NCBI RefSeq assembly: GCF_002873455.1
Contig: NZ_MCUN01000010.1
Coordinates: forward strand, 62,001-126,000
Source of the DNA: Vibrio splendidus
GTDB lineage: Bacteria; Pseudomonadota; Gammaproteobacteria; Enterobacterales; Vibrionaceae
DNA: 64,000 nt
Direction: 5' to 3'
Below, one piece after another: positions 8,704-17,300 of the stretch. The notes below the pieces were generated by a model. The model made no database searches and was not told where the DNA came from. It saw nothing but the letters and a program-made list of their open reading frames with translations. A program made the position numbers and the translations under genes. Within the stretch, counting starts at the first letter, position 1. The number at the start of each line of letters is the position of its first letter.

Positions 8704-9921
8704 ATGTCTGATTTTTCTTTAGCGAACGACTCGTTCGTGCAACGTTTTTTCTACCCTATGACCAACGTGATTCAAAACTACGCATGGGGTAGTCCTTCTT
8801 CGTTTAGCCAACTGTTTGGTATTGATAACCAATCTGGTGAGCCGCAAGCAGAGATATGGATGGGCGCTCACCCGAATGGTTGCTCTATGGTCACTGACAA
8901 CGGGCAACAGACCACCCTGTCGAGCTTGATTTCTAAGAACCTAAACTTGTTTCTAAGCGAGAAAGTCGCGAGCCGTTTTGGTGAACTTCCGTATCTGTTT
9001 AAGGTGTTGGCGGCAGAGAAAGCACTCTCGGTTCAAGTGCACCCAAACAAGCAACAAGCCGAATCTGGATATGCCCTCGAAGAGCAACAAGGTATTCCGA
9101 TGACGGCAGGCAACCGTAACTATAAAGATGCCAATCACAAACCCGAACTGGTGTATGCCCTAACCGACTACACCGCGATGAATGGCTTTAGGTCGATCAA
9201 CGAGATCCTAGAGCACTTTCATTACCTCGATATTCCAGAGCTGCATTCAATGGTTAACGACTTAACTGGCGACCAAACACCCAATGGATTAGCTTGCTTC
9301 TTCGCAAGCTTGTTGTCTTTGGAGGGCGAGCAAAAAGGCATGGCGCTTACCATGTTGATCATGAAGGCCAAGCTTTCAGATAAACGTGTATTCCAATTGA
9401 TTTCAGAACTGGAAGATCAATACCCAGGTGATGTCGGCCTGTTTGCACCGCTGCTATTGAATGTGATCACCCTAAAGCCAGGGCAAGCCATGTATTTGGA
9501 TGCCGAAACACCCCACGCTTACATCAAAGGCACGGGCTTAGAAATCATGGCGAACTCAGACAATGTGCTTCGCGCTGGGTTGACGCCTAAATACATGGAC
9601 GTAAATGAGTTGGTTTCTTGTACTCGATTTAATGAAAAACCTGCGGATAGATTACTGCTCAGCCCGATTGAGCTAGGCGATGTGATGGAATACCAAATTC
9701 CAGTTGAGGACTTTAAGTTCTCTATCGTGCAAAATTCGCATCAACGACAGATCACCACCGAAGGTGCCGAGATCCTATTGCCGCTTGATGAGTCCATGGA
9801 GCTCACTCACCAATGTGGCGAAACCTGCGTGATAGAGAAAGGCCAATCCGTGTTCATTCCGGCTTATGCTGAGAGTTACAAACTGGATTGCGTTGGACGC
9901 GTAGCGCGCGCTTACAGCTAG
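8704..9921 (+). CDS. manA: mannose-6-phosphate isomerase, class I
   Basis: The protein interconverts mannose 6-phosphate and fructose 6-phosphate, taking the product of the preceding PTS into glycolysis. It aligns along its length with class I ManA: QNYAWGS near the N-terminus, AEIWMGAHPNG, the zinc-binding LSVQVHPNKQQAE region, NYKDANHKPELVYALT, the ETPHAYIKGTGLEIMANSDNVLRAGLTPKY core and a C-terminal cupin half. The start is uncertain: the frame is open from 8608, and candidate ATGs lie at 8680, 8704 and 8758; none has a strong ribosome binding site. I chose 8704 (MSDFSLAND) as a compromise; the 8758 ATG fits the E. coli N-terminus more closely. It probably shares a transcript with the EIIABC gene. 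Confidence 0.92.
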   Translation: MSDFSLANDSFVQRFFYPMTNVIQNYAWGSPSSFSQLFGIDNQSGEPQAEIWMGAHPNGCSMVTDNGQQTTLSSLISKNLNLFLSEKVASRFGELPYLFKVLAAEKALSVQVHPNKQQAESGYALEEQQGIPMTAGNRNYKDANHKPELVYALTDYTAMNGFRSINEILEHFHYLDIPELHSMVNDLTGDQTPNGLACFFASLLSLEGEQKGMALTMLIMKAKLSDKRVFQLISELEDQYPGDVGLFAPLLLNVITLKPGQAMYLDAETPHAYIKGTGLEIMANSDNVLRAGLTPKYMDVNELVSCTRFNEKPADRLLLSPIELGDVMEYQIPVEDFKFSIVQNSHQRQITTEGAEILLPLDESMELTHQCGETCVIEKGQSVFIPAYAESYKLDCVGRVARAYS

Positions 9922-9948
9922 TTCCCTCACAAATCAGTACAAAGTCTT

Positions 9949-9975
9949 AATGCCCTGCTCATGCGGGGCATTTTT
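9949..9975 (+). terminator. Rho-independent terminator after manA
   Basis: The stem AATGCCC/GGGCATT around a short loop is followed by five T residues and lies 28 nt past the manA stop, ending the EIIABC-manA unit before the next PTS pair. Confidence 0.85.
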
Positions 9976-10052
9976 GTTTCTGACGAAGCTTATTGGCATA
10001 TCAAAAACATAGTCAAAAACGCCATCAAGTATGACCCATATCACACAGCATT

Positions 10053-10068
10053 AATGATGCAAATCACA
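10053..10068 (+). promoter_or_regulatory. candidate CRP site upstream of EIIA gene
   Basis: The site AATGA-N6-TCACA has a perfect right half and a 3-of-5 left half of the CRP consensus, 113 nt before the EIIA start, as expected for a catabolite-controlled PTS operon. No clear core promoter could be assigned. Confidence 0.4.
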
Positions 10069-10180
10069 CTTAATTTTGCTGGATACAAATGTACAGTGAA
10101 GGGCTTTTATTTGCTATTTCGCGAATCGGGTTAATCCATTAATTTTAATTCAAGAACTTCAATAGTGAATGAGTTAATAA

Positions 10181-10621
10181 ATGATCACACAGCTAACCAA
10201 CGTCAACTTAATTAATAACAACCTTCAAGCGAATAATAAAAAAGAACTGTTTGAAGAATTGGCAGGCATGTTATTTGAGAGCAACCGAATCAGTAATAAA
10301 GAAGCCTTCTTGGCAGACATTGAAATTCGTGAATCTCAAAGCATCACCTCAATGGATGGTATCGCTTACCCACACTCAAAAAGCAAGGCGGTAACTGAGC
10401 CGGCAATCGCTGTTGGTGTTAAGCGTGAAGGTATCGAGTATGGCGATGAAGACGGCATCAATCCAACCGTATTTTTTATGATTGCCTCACCCGACAACGG
10501 TGCTGACCATCATATTTATGTACTACAAGAACTATTTGGAAAATTCAGCGATGAATTTATTCAAGATATCCATAACGCAAAAGACGAACAACAGATCCTT
10601 AATATTTTAATTAATTCATAA
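10181..10621 (+). CDS. PTS fructose-family EIIA component
   Basis: This 146-residue protein is a free EIIA of the fructose/mannitol/Ntr fold. The active histidine is His65 in DGIAYPHSKS, and the SPDNGADHHIYVLQEL stretch matches the second conserved block of the family. It aligns well with the EIIA part of the EIIABC protein upstream but the motif has Tyr in place of the usual Ile/Leu before Pro-His. The gene ends 13 nt before the EIICB gene and both are clearly one operon. It would carry phosphate from HPr to the EIIB domain of that partner. Confidence 0.92.
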   Translation: MITQLTNVNLINNNLQANNKKELFEELAGMLFESNRISNKEAFLADIEIRESQSITSMDGIAYPHSKSKAVTEPAIAVGVKREGIEYGDEDGINPTVFFMIASPDNGADHHIYVLQELFGKFSDEFIQDIHNAKDEQQILNILINS

Positions 10622-10634
10622 GGCGTAGAAAATT

Positions 10635-12047
10635 ATGAGCACCCTAACAACTCAAGCTACGAATACCAATAATAAAAACAGTAGTAGCGACTTTAAAAAA
10701 ATCCTTAGTACCATGAAAGGCCACCTGCTTTTCGGAACCTCACACATGCTGCCTTTCATCGTAGCCGGTGGTGTTCTACTGGCTTTAGCGGTCATGGCAT
10801 CAGGCAAAGGTGCGGTACCAGCCGACGGCTTGCTGGCAGACATCTCTAATATCGGTATCAAAGGCCTTGTTCTTTTCCCAATCATTCTTGGCGGCTTTAT
10901 TGGTTACTCCATTGCAGATAAACCAGCACTAGCACCTGCGATGATCTCTTCTGGCATCATGGCTGACATGGGCGGCGGTTTCCTTGGCTGTATAGTGGCA
11001 GGCTTTATCGCCGGTGGCGTGGTGTTCCAACTTAAGAAGATCCCGCTTTCTGCAAACATGACGGCGCTAGGTGCTTACTTCATCTACCCGCTTCTAGGTA
11101 CGTTAATCTCTGCAGGTATCGTACTGTGGGGCATCGGTGAGCCAATCAAACTGTTCATGTCTTCAATGAACGAGTTCCTAGCTTCAATGGCTGGCGCATC
11201 TAAGATGGTTCTAGGCACAATCCTTGGTGGTATGACTGCATTCGATATGGGCGGCCCTATCAACAAAGTAGCGACCCTATTTGCTCAAACTCAAGTAGAC
11301 ACACAACCTTGGTTAATGGGCGGCGTAGGCATCGCGATTTGTACACCACCTCTAGGCATGGCACTGGCAACGTTCCTATTCAAAAACAAGTTCTCGAAAC
11401 AAGAGCAAGAAGCAGGTAAAGCGGCGGCAATCATGGGTTCTATCGGTATCTCTGAAGGTGCTATCCCGTTCGCAGCGAACGACCCAATGCGCGTGCTTCC
11501 TTCAATCGTTGCCGGTGGTATCGTGGGTTGTGTGTTTGGCTTCATGACAGACGTACTACTGCACGCACCGTGGGGCGGCCTAATCACTGCGCCAGTATCA
11601 AGCAACATTCCAATGTACGTTGTCGGTATTGCGCTTGGCTCACTAACTACAGCGGTTATCGTTGGCTTCTGGAAACCAGTCGCGGTTGAATCAGAAGAAG
11701 ACATGCTTGAAGCGCCAGTACAAGCTCAAGCAGCGCCTGTAGCAGGCGAAGGCGAGTACGACATCGTAGCCGTAACATGTTGCCCTTCTGGTGTTGCACA
11801 CACCTTCATGGCAGCGAAAGCTCTAGAGAAAGCAGGTGCGGCGGCAAGTCTAAAAATCAAGGTAGAAACACAAGGTCAAAACGGTATTCAAAACCGCATC
11901 AGCGACCTAGATGTGGCGAATGCGAGACTGGTTATCTTGGCTCACGATATTCAAGTGAAAGACGCTCACCGCTTTGCTAACGCGAACGTGATTGAGTGTT
12001 CAACGAAAGAAGCGATGAAGAAAGCCGCGGACATGGTGGCTATTTAG
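10635..12047 (+). CDS. PTS fructose-family EIICB permease
   Basis: This 470-residue inner-membrane permease has the order EIIC (residues about 25-350, starting near LLFGTSHMLPFIVAGG) then EIIB (from about 374, active Cys383 in AVTCCPSGVAHT), i.e. reversed relative to FruA. A short Ala/Gln-rich linker (about 355-373) joins the two. With the EIIA gene just upstream it completes a second sugar uptake system. The EIIC part is strikingly close to the EIIC at the left edge of the window, which suggests duplication within the block. The substrate is not determinable; its place next to manA suggests a fructose- or mannose-type sugar. Confidence 0.92.
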   Translation: MSTLTTQATNTNNKNSSSDFKKILSTMKGHLLFGTSHMLPFIVAGGVLLALAVMASGKGAVPADGLLADISNIGIKGLVLFPIILGGFIGYSIADKPALAPAMISSGIMADMGGGFLGCIVAGFIAGGVVFQLKKIPLSANMTALGAYFIYPLLGTLISAGIVLWGIGEPIKLFMSSMNEFLASMAGASKMVLGTILGGMTAFDMGGPINKVATLFAQTQVDTQPWLMGGVGIAICTPPLGMALATFLFKNKFSKQEQEAGKAAAIMGSIGISEGAIPFAANDPMRVLPSIVAGGIVGCVFGFMTDVLLHAPWGGLITAPVSSNIPMYVVGIALGSLTTAVIVGFWKPVAVESEEDMLEAPVQAQAAPVAGEGEYDIVAVTCCPSGVAHTFMAAKALEKAGAAASLKIKVETQGQNGIQNRISDLDVANARLVILAHDIQVKDAHRFANANVIECSTKEAMKKAADMVAI

Positions 12048-12092
12048 AACCTGAAAAAAGTTAGAAGATAAAATTACTACCCCCTAGTAACT

Positions 12093-12132
12093 AAAATCCC
12101 CATTCGTTTTGTCAGCGAATGGGGATTTTTTT
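12093..12132. terminator. bidirectional terminator
   Basis: A perfect 14-bp stem, AAAATCCCCATTCG/CGAATGGGGATTTT, is flanked by A and T runs and lies between the convergent EIICB and peptide-binding protein genes, so it can end both transcripts. Confidence 0.9.
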
Positions 12133-12151
12133 ATATCATGTTCAAAGCGTT

Positions 12152-13777
12152 CTACTGCTTGATATAAAGATCCTTAGAATAGATGCGCCCTTCCACGTTG
12201 TTCTTTGCAAAGCCGCCAACACTTGGTCGCACTAGGCGAGCCTGCATGTAGTAGTAGATTGGTGCGATAGGCATATCTTCAGCCAGTAACTGCTCCGCTT
12301 GATCATAGAAACCTTGGCGATCTTGCTCATTGGTTGCGGCTAATGCGCTGTCCATCGCTGAGTCGTACTTGTCGTTGTTGTAACGAGCAAAATTACCCGA
12401 TGACTCTGAGCGCAATAGGCTCAAGAAGGTCGACGCTTCATTGTAGTCACCGCACCAAGACGCTCGCATTACATCAAAATCACCTTGGCGACGTGATACT
12501 AGGTAAGACTTCCACTCTTGGTTCTCTAACTCAACTTGCGCGTCTAGGTTGCCTTTCAGCATGGACGCGATAGCCACTGCGATCGACTTGTTCGATTCGC
12601 TGGTGTTGTAAAGCAGCTTGAAATCCAATGGATTAGCTGCATCGTACCCCGCTTCTTTCAACAGCTCTTTCGCTTTTTGGTCGCGTTCCTTTTGAGTCCA
12701 TGTGCTGTATTCAGGCTGAGTCGCATCAAAGCCTGCCGTGTATTCATGAGCAAAGGTATAAGCCGGCAAGTTACCCACCTGAGTGACACCATTGGTGATC
12801 ACATCACGCATCATGGAATACGACACCGCTTTACGCACTCTCGCGTCATCAAACGGAGGTCGTGTGGTATTGAATGCGTAGTAGTAAGTACACAACAAAG
12901 GCACTGCAGTAAACGCATCTTGGTATTTAGTCTTAAGCTGCTGCGCCATATGTGTCGGCACATCAGATGTGATATCCACCTCGCCCACCGCATAACGGTT
13001 GATCGACGCATTCTGGTTCTCAAACGGAATGTAAGTCACTTGGGTTAAGTTGGTATCTGAACTGTCCCAATATTTCGTGTTCTTCTTCAGTTCAATACGC
13101 TCGTTAATCACCCACTCGTCCAACACAAACGCGCCATTGCCCACAAACTGCTTGGGATCGCTCCATGGTTTATCGCTGCTCTCTAGCGTTGCCTTATGAA
13201 CGGGCATCATGGAGGTGTGGCCTGTCATCGCCACAAAGTAAGGCACTTTGCTATCGAGTTCGAACTTCACCGTGTGCTTGTCGACTGCAGAGATCCCCAA
13301 ATCTTCAACAGGCTTCTTACCTTCTGCTACGTCAGCAATATTGTTGATTTTGGTGAGTTTGAGATACCACACGTTTGGCGAAGCGAGTTTAGGGTCGACC
13401 GCTCGTCTTATCGCATACACGAAATCATCGGCCGTCACTGGATCGCCATTCGACCATTTCGCATCTTTGCGCAGGTGGAATACAAACGTCTGGTTGTCTT
13501 CGGTTTCCCAAGATTCCGCAACACCCGGGGTGATATTGCCATCGCGGTCTTGAATTACTAAACCTTCAAATAGGTCACGCAGTATGTGCATTTCAGGCAA
13601 GCCTTCTGCCTTCGCCGGATCGAGTGTCGCAGCTTCTGCATCATTGGCACGTACCAAATGTTGCTCTTTCGCCAGAGAAGTTCCGGCAGGCAATGTGTCA
13701 GCAACGGCAGTCACTGAGATAAAAGGGGTCAATAAAGATGAAATGATTAAAGCCGTTGAATGTTTCTTAAAATCCAT
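12152..13777 (-). CDS. periplasmic oligopeptide-binding protein (OppA/MppA family)
   Basis: This 541-residue protein has a Sec signal peptide (residues 1-26, cleavage after SVTAVA) and the full SBP_bac_5 fold: TLDPAKAEGLPEMHILRDLF near the mature N-terminus, WSNGDPVTADDFVYAIRRAVDP, and the C-terminal YYYMQARLVRPSVGGF. It would capture peptides in the periplasm for an Opp-type ABC transporter. Its divergent partner at 13927 is murein peptide amidase MpaA, so murein tripeptide (an MppA-like role in cell-wall recycling) is the likely ligand; a general oligopeptide role is the alternative. The ATG at 13777 follows an AGGAG site; 17 upstream codons in frame are not expected to be translated. No permease genes lie next to it. 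Confidence 0.88.
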   Translation of the reverse strand: MDFKKHSTALIISSLLTPFISVTAVADTLPAGTSLAKEQHLVRANDAEAATLDPAKAEGLPEMHILRDLFEGLVIQDRDGNITPGVAESWETEDNQTFVFHLRKDAKWSNGDPVTADDFVYAIRRAVDPKLASPNVWYLKLTKINNIADVAEGKKPVEDLGISAVDKHTVKFELDSKVPYFVAMTGHTSMMPVHKATLESSDKPWSDPKQFVGNGAFVLDEWVINERIELKKNTKYWDSSDTNLTQVTYIPFENQNASINRYAVGEVDITSDVPTHMAQQLKTKYQDAFTAVPLLCTYYYAFNTTRPPFDDARVRKAVSYSMMRDVITNGVTQVGNLPAYTFAHEYTAGFDATQPEYSTWTQKERDQKAKELLKEAGYDAANPLDFKLLYNTSESNKSIAVAIASMLKGNLDAQVELENQEWKSYLVSRRQGDFDVMRASWCGDYNEASTFLSLLRSESSGNFARYNNDKYDSAMDSALAATNEQDRQGFYDQAEQLLAEDMPIAPIYYYMQARLVRPSVGGFAKNNVEGRIYSKDLYIKQ

Positions 13778-13926
13778 GTTTTTTTGCTCTCCTAGCCTAT
13801 CTTTGAAGCAAAGTAATAAAATTAACAATGCGACGGTTGACGAGTTTTGACGCTATGGTTTATTTAATAGAGGTCATCTAAATAGTAGTGACTCTTTGAT
13901 ACTACTTGATCAATCAGGAGATTAAG

Positions 13927-14631
13927 GTGAGTTTAATTCCAAGAACGGAAAGAGCTGCGTTTTCGATAAAGCCGCTGTCATATGGAAAGTCGGTGTTGGG
14001 TGCACCCTTGCTCTATTTCCCTGCGCAAATAGAAAGCGAATCTCGCGGGCTGATCTTAGCGGGTACACACGGCGATGAAACCGCTTCTATCGCAGGTTTA
14101 TCTTGCGCGCTAAGAAGTTTGCCTGCCGCCAACTTACGACACGATGTTATCTTATCGATGAACCCAGACGGCAATCAACTCGGCACTCGCGCCAACGCAA
14201 ACCAAGTCGATCTGAACCGCGCCTTCCCAACGCAAAATTGGACAGAAAACGGCACCGTCTATCGCTGGAGTTCTCACACCCCAGTAAGAGATGTAAAAGT
14301 TAAAACCGGCCAAGCCGATCAACTTGAACCGGAAGTGCAATCGCTTATCAACCTCATCGAACAGCGCCAACCCAAGTTCGTCATCTCTTTCCACGAACCA
14401 CTCGCTATGGTCGACGACCCAACCCAATCTGAACTCGCCATTTGGCTGGGCAAACAGTTCAACCTACCACTTGTCGAAGACGTCGATTACGAAACCCCAG
14501 GCTCATTCGGCACTTGGTGCCAAGAAAGAAACCTACCGTGCATCACCGTGGAGCTACCGCCCGTTTCAGCGGATCTGACTATCGAGCAGTATTTGGATGC
14601 GTTTGTGGCGGCGTTGGGGCGTGGTGACTAG
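13927..14631 (+). CDS. mpaA: murein peptide amidase A
   Basis: This 235-residue zinc carboxypeptidase-like enzyme (M14 family) would cleave the gamma-D-Glu-mDAP bond of murein tripeptide during cell-wall recycling in the cytoplasm. The zinc ligands are visible in GTHGDETAS (H and E) and SFHEP (H), and the NPDGNQLGTRANANQVDLNR block is typical. A catalytic Glu is present in TVELPPVS near the C-terminus. I chose the GTG at 13927 because AGGAG (13916-13920) stands six bases before it; an upstream in-frame TTG at 13906 would put the ribosome binding site inside the gene. It is divergent from a peptide-binding protein, matching the MppA-MpaA pathway. Confidence 0.9.
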   Translation: MSLIPRTERAAFSIKPLSYGKSVLGAPLLYFPAQIESESRGLILAGTHGDETASIAGLSCALRSLPAANLRHDVILSMNPDGNQLGTRANANQVDLNRAFPTQNWTENGTVYRWSSHTPVRDVKVKTGQADQLEPEVQSLINLIEQRQPKFVISFHEPLAMVDDPTQSELAIWLGKQFNLPLVEDVDYETPGSFGTWCQERNLPCITVELPPVSADLTIEQYLDAFVAALGRGD

Positions 14632-15047
14632 GTAAGCTCCGGTAAATTTCGGTGATTCAGAAGTTTAAAAATAACAAAATAATATGTAGATAAAACACGT
14701 TAGTTCGGTTGGTTAGCTTTCCTCTTTTTACTTGAGCCTCCTCTAGATGGAAATAAAAGTGGAGGAAGTATCACTTTTTAGGGGCAACTAAATCCCAAAG
14801 TTCAAGAATATCTTCGCCATGAGAAGTTTGAAGTTAAGCTATCCGTATGTAGCCATGTCAATGCAGCTTCGCTTCCAAAATCAGAGTTAAGACAGATTTC
14901 TATTTATAATAAGGGGTAGTTGTTATAGTATTTGTGTGGTGTAAAAAAACAACCTGAAAACGTTTAAATCTTAAGCAGCAGTCTAAAATTCGAGCTTCTT
15001 ATAGTATATAGATTGACGTATTTGGTTCTTAACAGGGTACTTATTAA
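14632..15047. other. AT-rich gap upstream of the ATPase/DUF4435 pair
   Basis: This 416-nt region marks the left side of the AT-rich defence-like module. It contains no full gene. An open stretch at 14782-14919 looks protein-like and is listed separately. A TATAAT-like sequence near 14904 and TTGACG at 15013-15018 are possible promoter elements for the module, but spacing to the start at 15048 is poor for the latter. Confidence 0.4.
14782..14919 (+). pseudogene. possible gene remnant (45 codons)
   Basis: A 45-codon frame between two stops, beginning GQLNPKVQEYLRHEKFE and ending RQISIYNKG, has a protein-like composition but no start codon or ribosome binding site. It may be the tail of a gene truncated when the adjacent AT-rich module entered. 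I cannot name the family, and chance is a real alternative. Confidence 0.2.
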
Positions 15048-16190
15048 GTGAATCTCGAAAACAAACCAAACCATATAGCCAAAATTGAACTTTTAAATTG
15101 GTGTGGAAAAGATAAAATTTCTATTCCATTCAAAGAACGAGTTACGTTTTTGACCGGCATCAACGGTTCTGGCAAGAGTTCGATGCTTAATGTGATTTTT
15201 GATAGCCTTGTTGGTAGTCCTAAAGAACACCAAAAACCATCCACATCCAAGCATAGATTCTGGGGATCTAAGCTTATTTTTAACACCAATGTATCAGCTC
15301 AAACATTGGTGTTGCCTTATGCTCAGCTTGAAAAGGTTGATAAAGAAGTCGATGAACTGCTAGATGAACAAGACTTTTTTGATTTGGAACTGTTAAAGGC
15401 TGTGCAGGCTGTTCATGAAAATGGTGATAACGATGGCTCGGTCAGTTTCATAGACTTTGATATTATGCCTAAAGGAGAGCAATGGCGTAAAACGATCAAT
15501 CAGGAAAATGAATTTAACGAAGAGATCGAAAGCTATTTAACGTCAAAATCTCTTGGCTTCATTTTTCAAGAAGATCGTAATGCTCTGCACAACTCAGAAG
15601 AAATATCATCAGGTAGTGCTTTCTATAGGTATGCCTATAGTAGTTCAATTGATACTAGACTGGCATTTATTCGAGATACGATTCAAGTAAGAGAATCTCA
15701 ACTAAATAAACGACAAGTTTTAGAATTTAGGAAAGTAAACCAAGACAACACGGTTTCCGACGTAATGAATTCTAGTGAATTTAAATCTATTGCTAATTCA
15801 CTAAATGAAATAGAAAGTGTTATGGACACTTTGAATCGATACTTCAAAGAGTCGGGGAAATGTATTGTTCGCGATGATGATAACAAAATAACTCTAGGCA
15901 TTACTTCAAATAATATTGATGAAGAGCCACAGGTAATTTGCTGGCATTTACTTTCTCGTGGAGAAAAAACATTAATATACTTATTCCTTTCTGTATATTT
16001 TTATAAAGATCGCGTATTGGCTTTCCTATTGGATGAACCAGAAATATCCTTTCATGTTAATTGGCAAAAGAGTTTAATTAGTGATTTGGCTGAAATTGCA
16101 CCAAATAACCAATTTATCATTGCCACTCACTCGCCTAGTTTGGTAATGAATGGCTGGTTAGGTAATTGTTTGGATCTTAAAGGAATTTAA
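15048..16190 (+). CDS. AAA/ABC-type ATPase, PARIS AriA-like
   Basis: This 380-residue ATPase has Walker A GINGSGKSS (residues 37-45), a signature-like LSRGEKT (302-308), Walker B AFLLDEPEIS (DE at 329-330) and a switch histidine in ATHSPS (361), the layout of SMC/ABC-like AAA_15/AAA_21 ATPases. It is followed six bases later by a DUF4435 gene, the pairing that defines PARIS (AriA-AriB) anti-phage systems, in which the ATPase senses a phage anti-restriction protein and releases the nuclease. At 380 residues it is somewhat shorter than the AriA proteins I remember. The start is GTG at 15048 after CAGGGT. Codon use and base composition are visibly more AT-rich than the flanking genes, suggesting horizontal origin. 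A different OLD-like defence ATPase is the alternative. Confidence 0.8.
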   Translation: MNLENKPNHIAKIELLNWCGKDKISIPFKERVTFLTGINGSGKSSMLNVIFDSLVGSPKEHQKPSTSKHRFWGSKLIFNTNVSAQTLVLPYAQLEKVDKEVDELLDEQDFFDLELLKAVQAVHENGDNDGSVSFIDFDIMPKGEQWRKTINQENEFNEEIESYLTSKSLGFIFQEDRNALHNSEEISSGSAFYRYAYSSSIDTRLAFIRDTIQVRESQLNKRQVLEFRKVNQDNTVSDVMNSSEFKSIANSLNEIESVMDTLNRYFKESGKCIVRDDDNKITLGITSNNIDEEPQVICWHLLSRGEKTLIYLFLSVYFYKDRVLAFLLDEPEISFHVNWQKSLISDLAEIAPNNQFIIATHSPSLVMNGWLGNCLDLKGI

Positions 16191-16196
16191 CATAGC

Positions 16197-17105
16197 ATGA
16201 GTGAAGTAATCGCTGGTGCCAGTTTTGGTATCTCTTCAGACTTTATGGAAGCCACGCAGGTTTTTGAACCATCGCAAAAAGTTAGAGTATATGTTGAAGG
16301 GCATGAGGATGTTCCCTTTTGGAGAAACCTATTTCTTGAACAATCTGTCGATGTTGAAGTAGTAGCATATGTGTTTTCGGCTGATGCCAATGGTAAAGGT
16401 ACGATAATTCGCGATATCAGAAACGGAACTCTTGATTTAGGTGAGTTTCTGATAGTAGCACTGGACAGCGATTACGACTATTTAATGGACTTGAATAACG
16501 ATATTTTTTCTAGTGAATTCGTTTTTCAAACATATGCTTATTCCATCGAGAACTTATTGTGGCACCCAAGACGATTAGACTCCATATGTAAAACTGCCGC
16601 GTGTTGCGATCACCTTATTGCAGATAATGACATATGGTATTCGATTTCCTCTTGGTCAAGAAAGCTATACCCTGATTTTATTCGGTTTTTAAAGACTAAT
16701 CGCACTGAGACGAGCGGTTTACAAGAGATAATAGACTCAATTAAAATCGAAGTTAGTAGTAACTACAGTGATTTAGTCATTGAACCACTTAACCTCGAAG
16801 ACGAATTACTTGTATCTCTTCAAAACAAAGGGCTAACGAAGGATAATATATTTTTGTTTGTGCGAGGTCACAACATAGAAGAGGTAATGCAAGCTATCTG
16901 CCAAAACGTTGTTAATAAAGCCTTTGAAGTTGCTAAAGCTGATTATAAAGATCGTTTCGGCGATAAATCTGGTCAACATATAAGTGAGTTTAAAAAAAGG
17001 CAGACACAACCACGTGTATTGGTGAAAGTCGGTAATATTCCTTGCGATACGTGTATGCCAAAAATTAATAATGATATCAACTTATACAAAGATACATACC
17101 ACTAA
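16197..17105 (+). CDS. DUF4435 TOPRIM-like effector, PARIS AriB-like
   Basis: This 302-residue protein carries the DUF4435 features of a TOPRIM-type nuclease: an acidic residue in VYVEGHEDVPFWRNLF (Glu34) followed by a hydrophobic strand ending in ALDSDYDYL (Asp90 and Asp92, the DxD motif), then FVFQTYAYSIENLLWHP, a stretch common in DUF4435 proteins. In PARIS the partner AriB is the toxic effector, reported to cut tRNA when freed from AriA. Here the gene starts six bases after the ATPase stop, so the two are one operon. The C-terminus contains a GDKSGQHISEFKKRQ helix and two cysteines (CDTC) of unknown role. It shares the low GC of its partner. Function is inferred from family and pairing. 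Confidence 0.8.
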   Translation: MSEVIAGASFGISSDFMEATQVFEPSQKVRVYVEGHEDVPFWRNLFLEQSVDVEVVAYVFSADANGKGTIIRDIRNGTLDLGEFLIVALDSDYDYLMDLNNDIFSSEFVFQTYAYSIENLLWHPRRLDSICKTAACCDHLIADNDIWYSISSWSRKLYPDFIRFLKTNRTETSGLQEIIDSIKIEVSSNYSDLVIEPLNLEDELLVSLQNKGLTKDNIFLFVRGHNIEEVMQAICQNVVNKAFEVAKADYKDRFGDKSGQHISEFKKRQTQPRVLVKVGNIPCDTCMPKINNDINLYKDTYH

Positions 17106-17121
17106 ATTGTGCTTATCCATC

Positions 17122-17145
17122 GAAGGGGTTTTATTCCCCTCCTTT
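17122..17145 (+). terminator. weak hairpin after the ATPase/DUF4435 pair
   Basis: AAGGGG and CCCCTCCTTT form a short stem around TTTTATT 20 nt past the DUF4435 stop. The T-run is short, so termination is only plausible. Confidence 0.4.
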
Positions 17146-17300
17146 AAATTAAAGATGTCACTTAATTATTACAATACTAAATTTAAAAAAACACAAATTG
17201 CTAGATAGTTCGAAAATACATTTATTATATAAGCATGCTCTAATTGGCAATAATCAAGAAATGATTTAGCTGCTATCCAGCCTGCAAGAAATTAGAAAAA

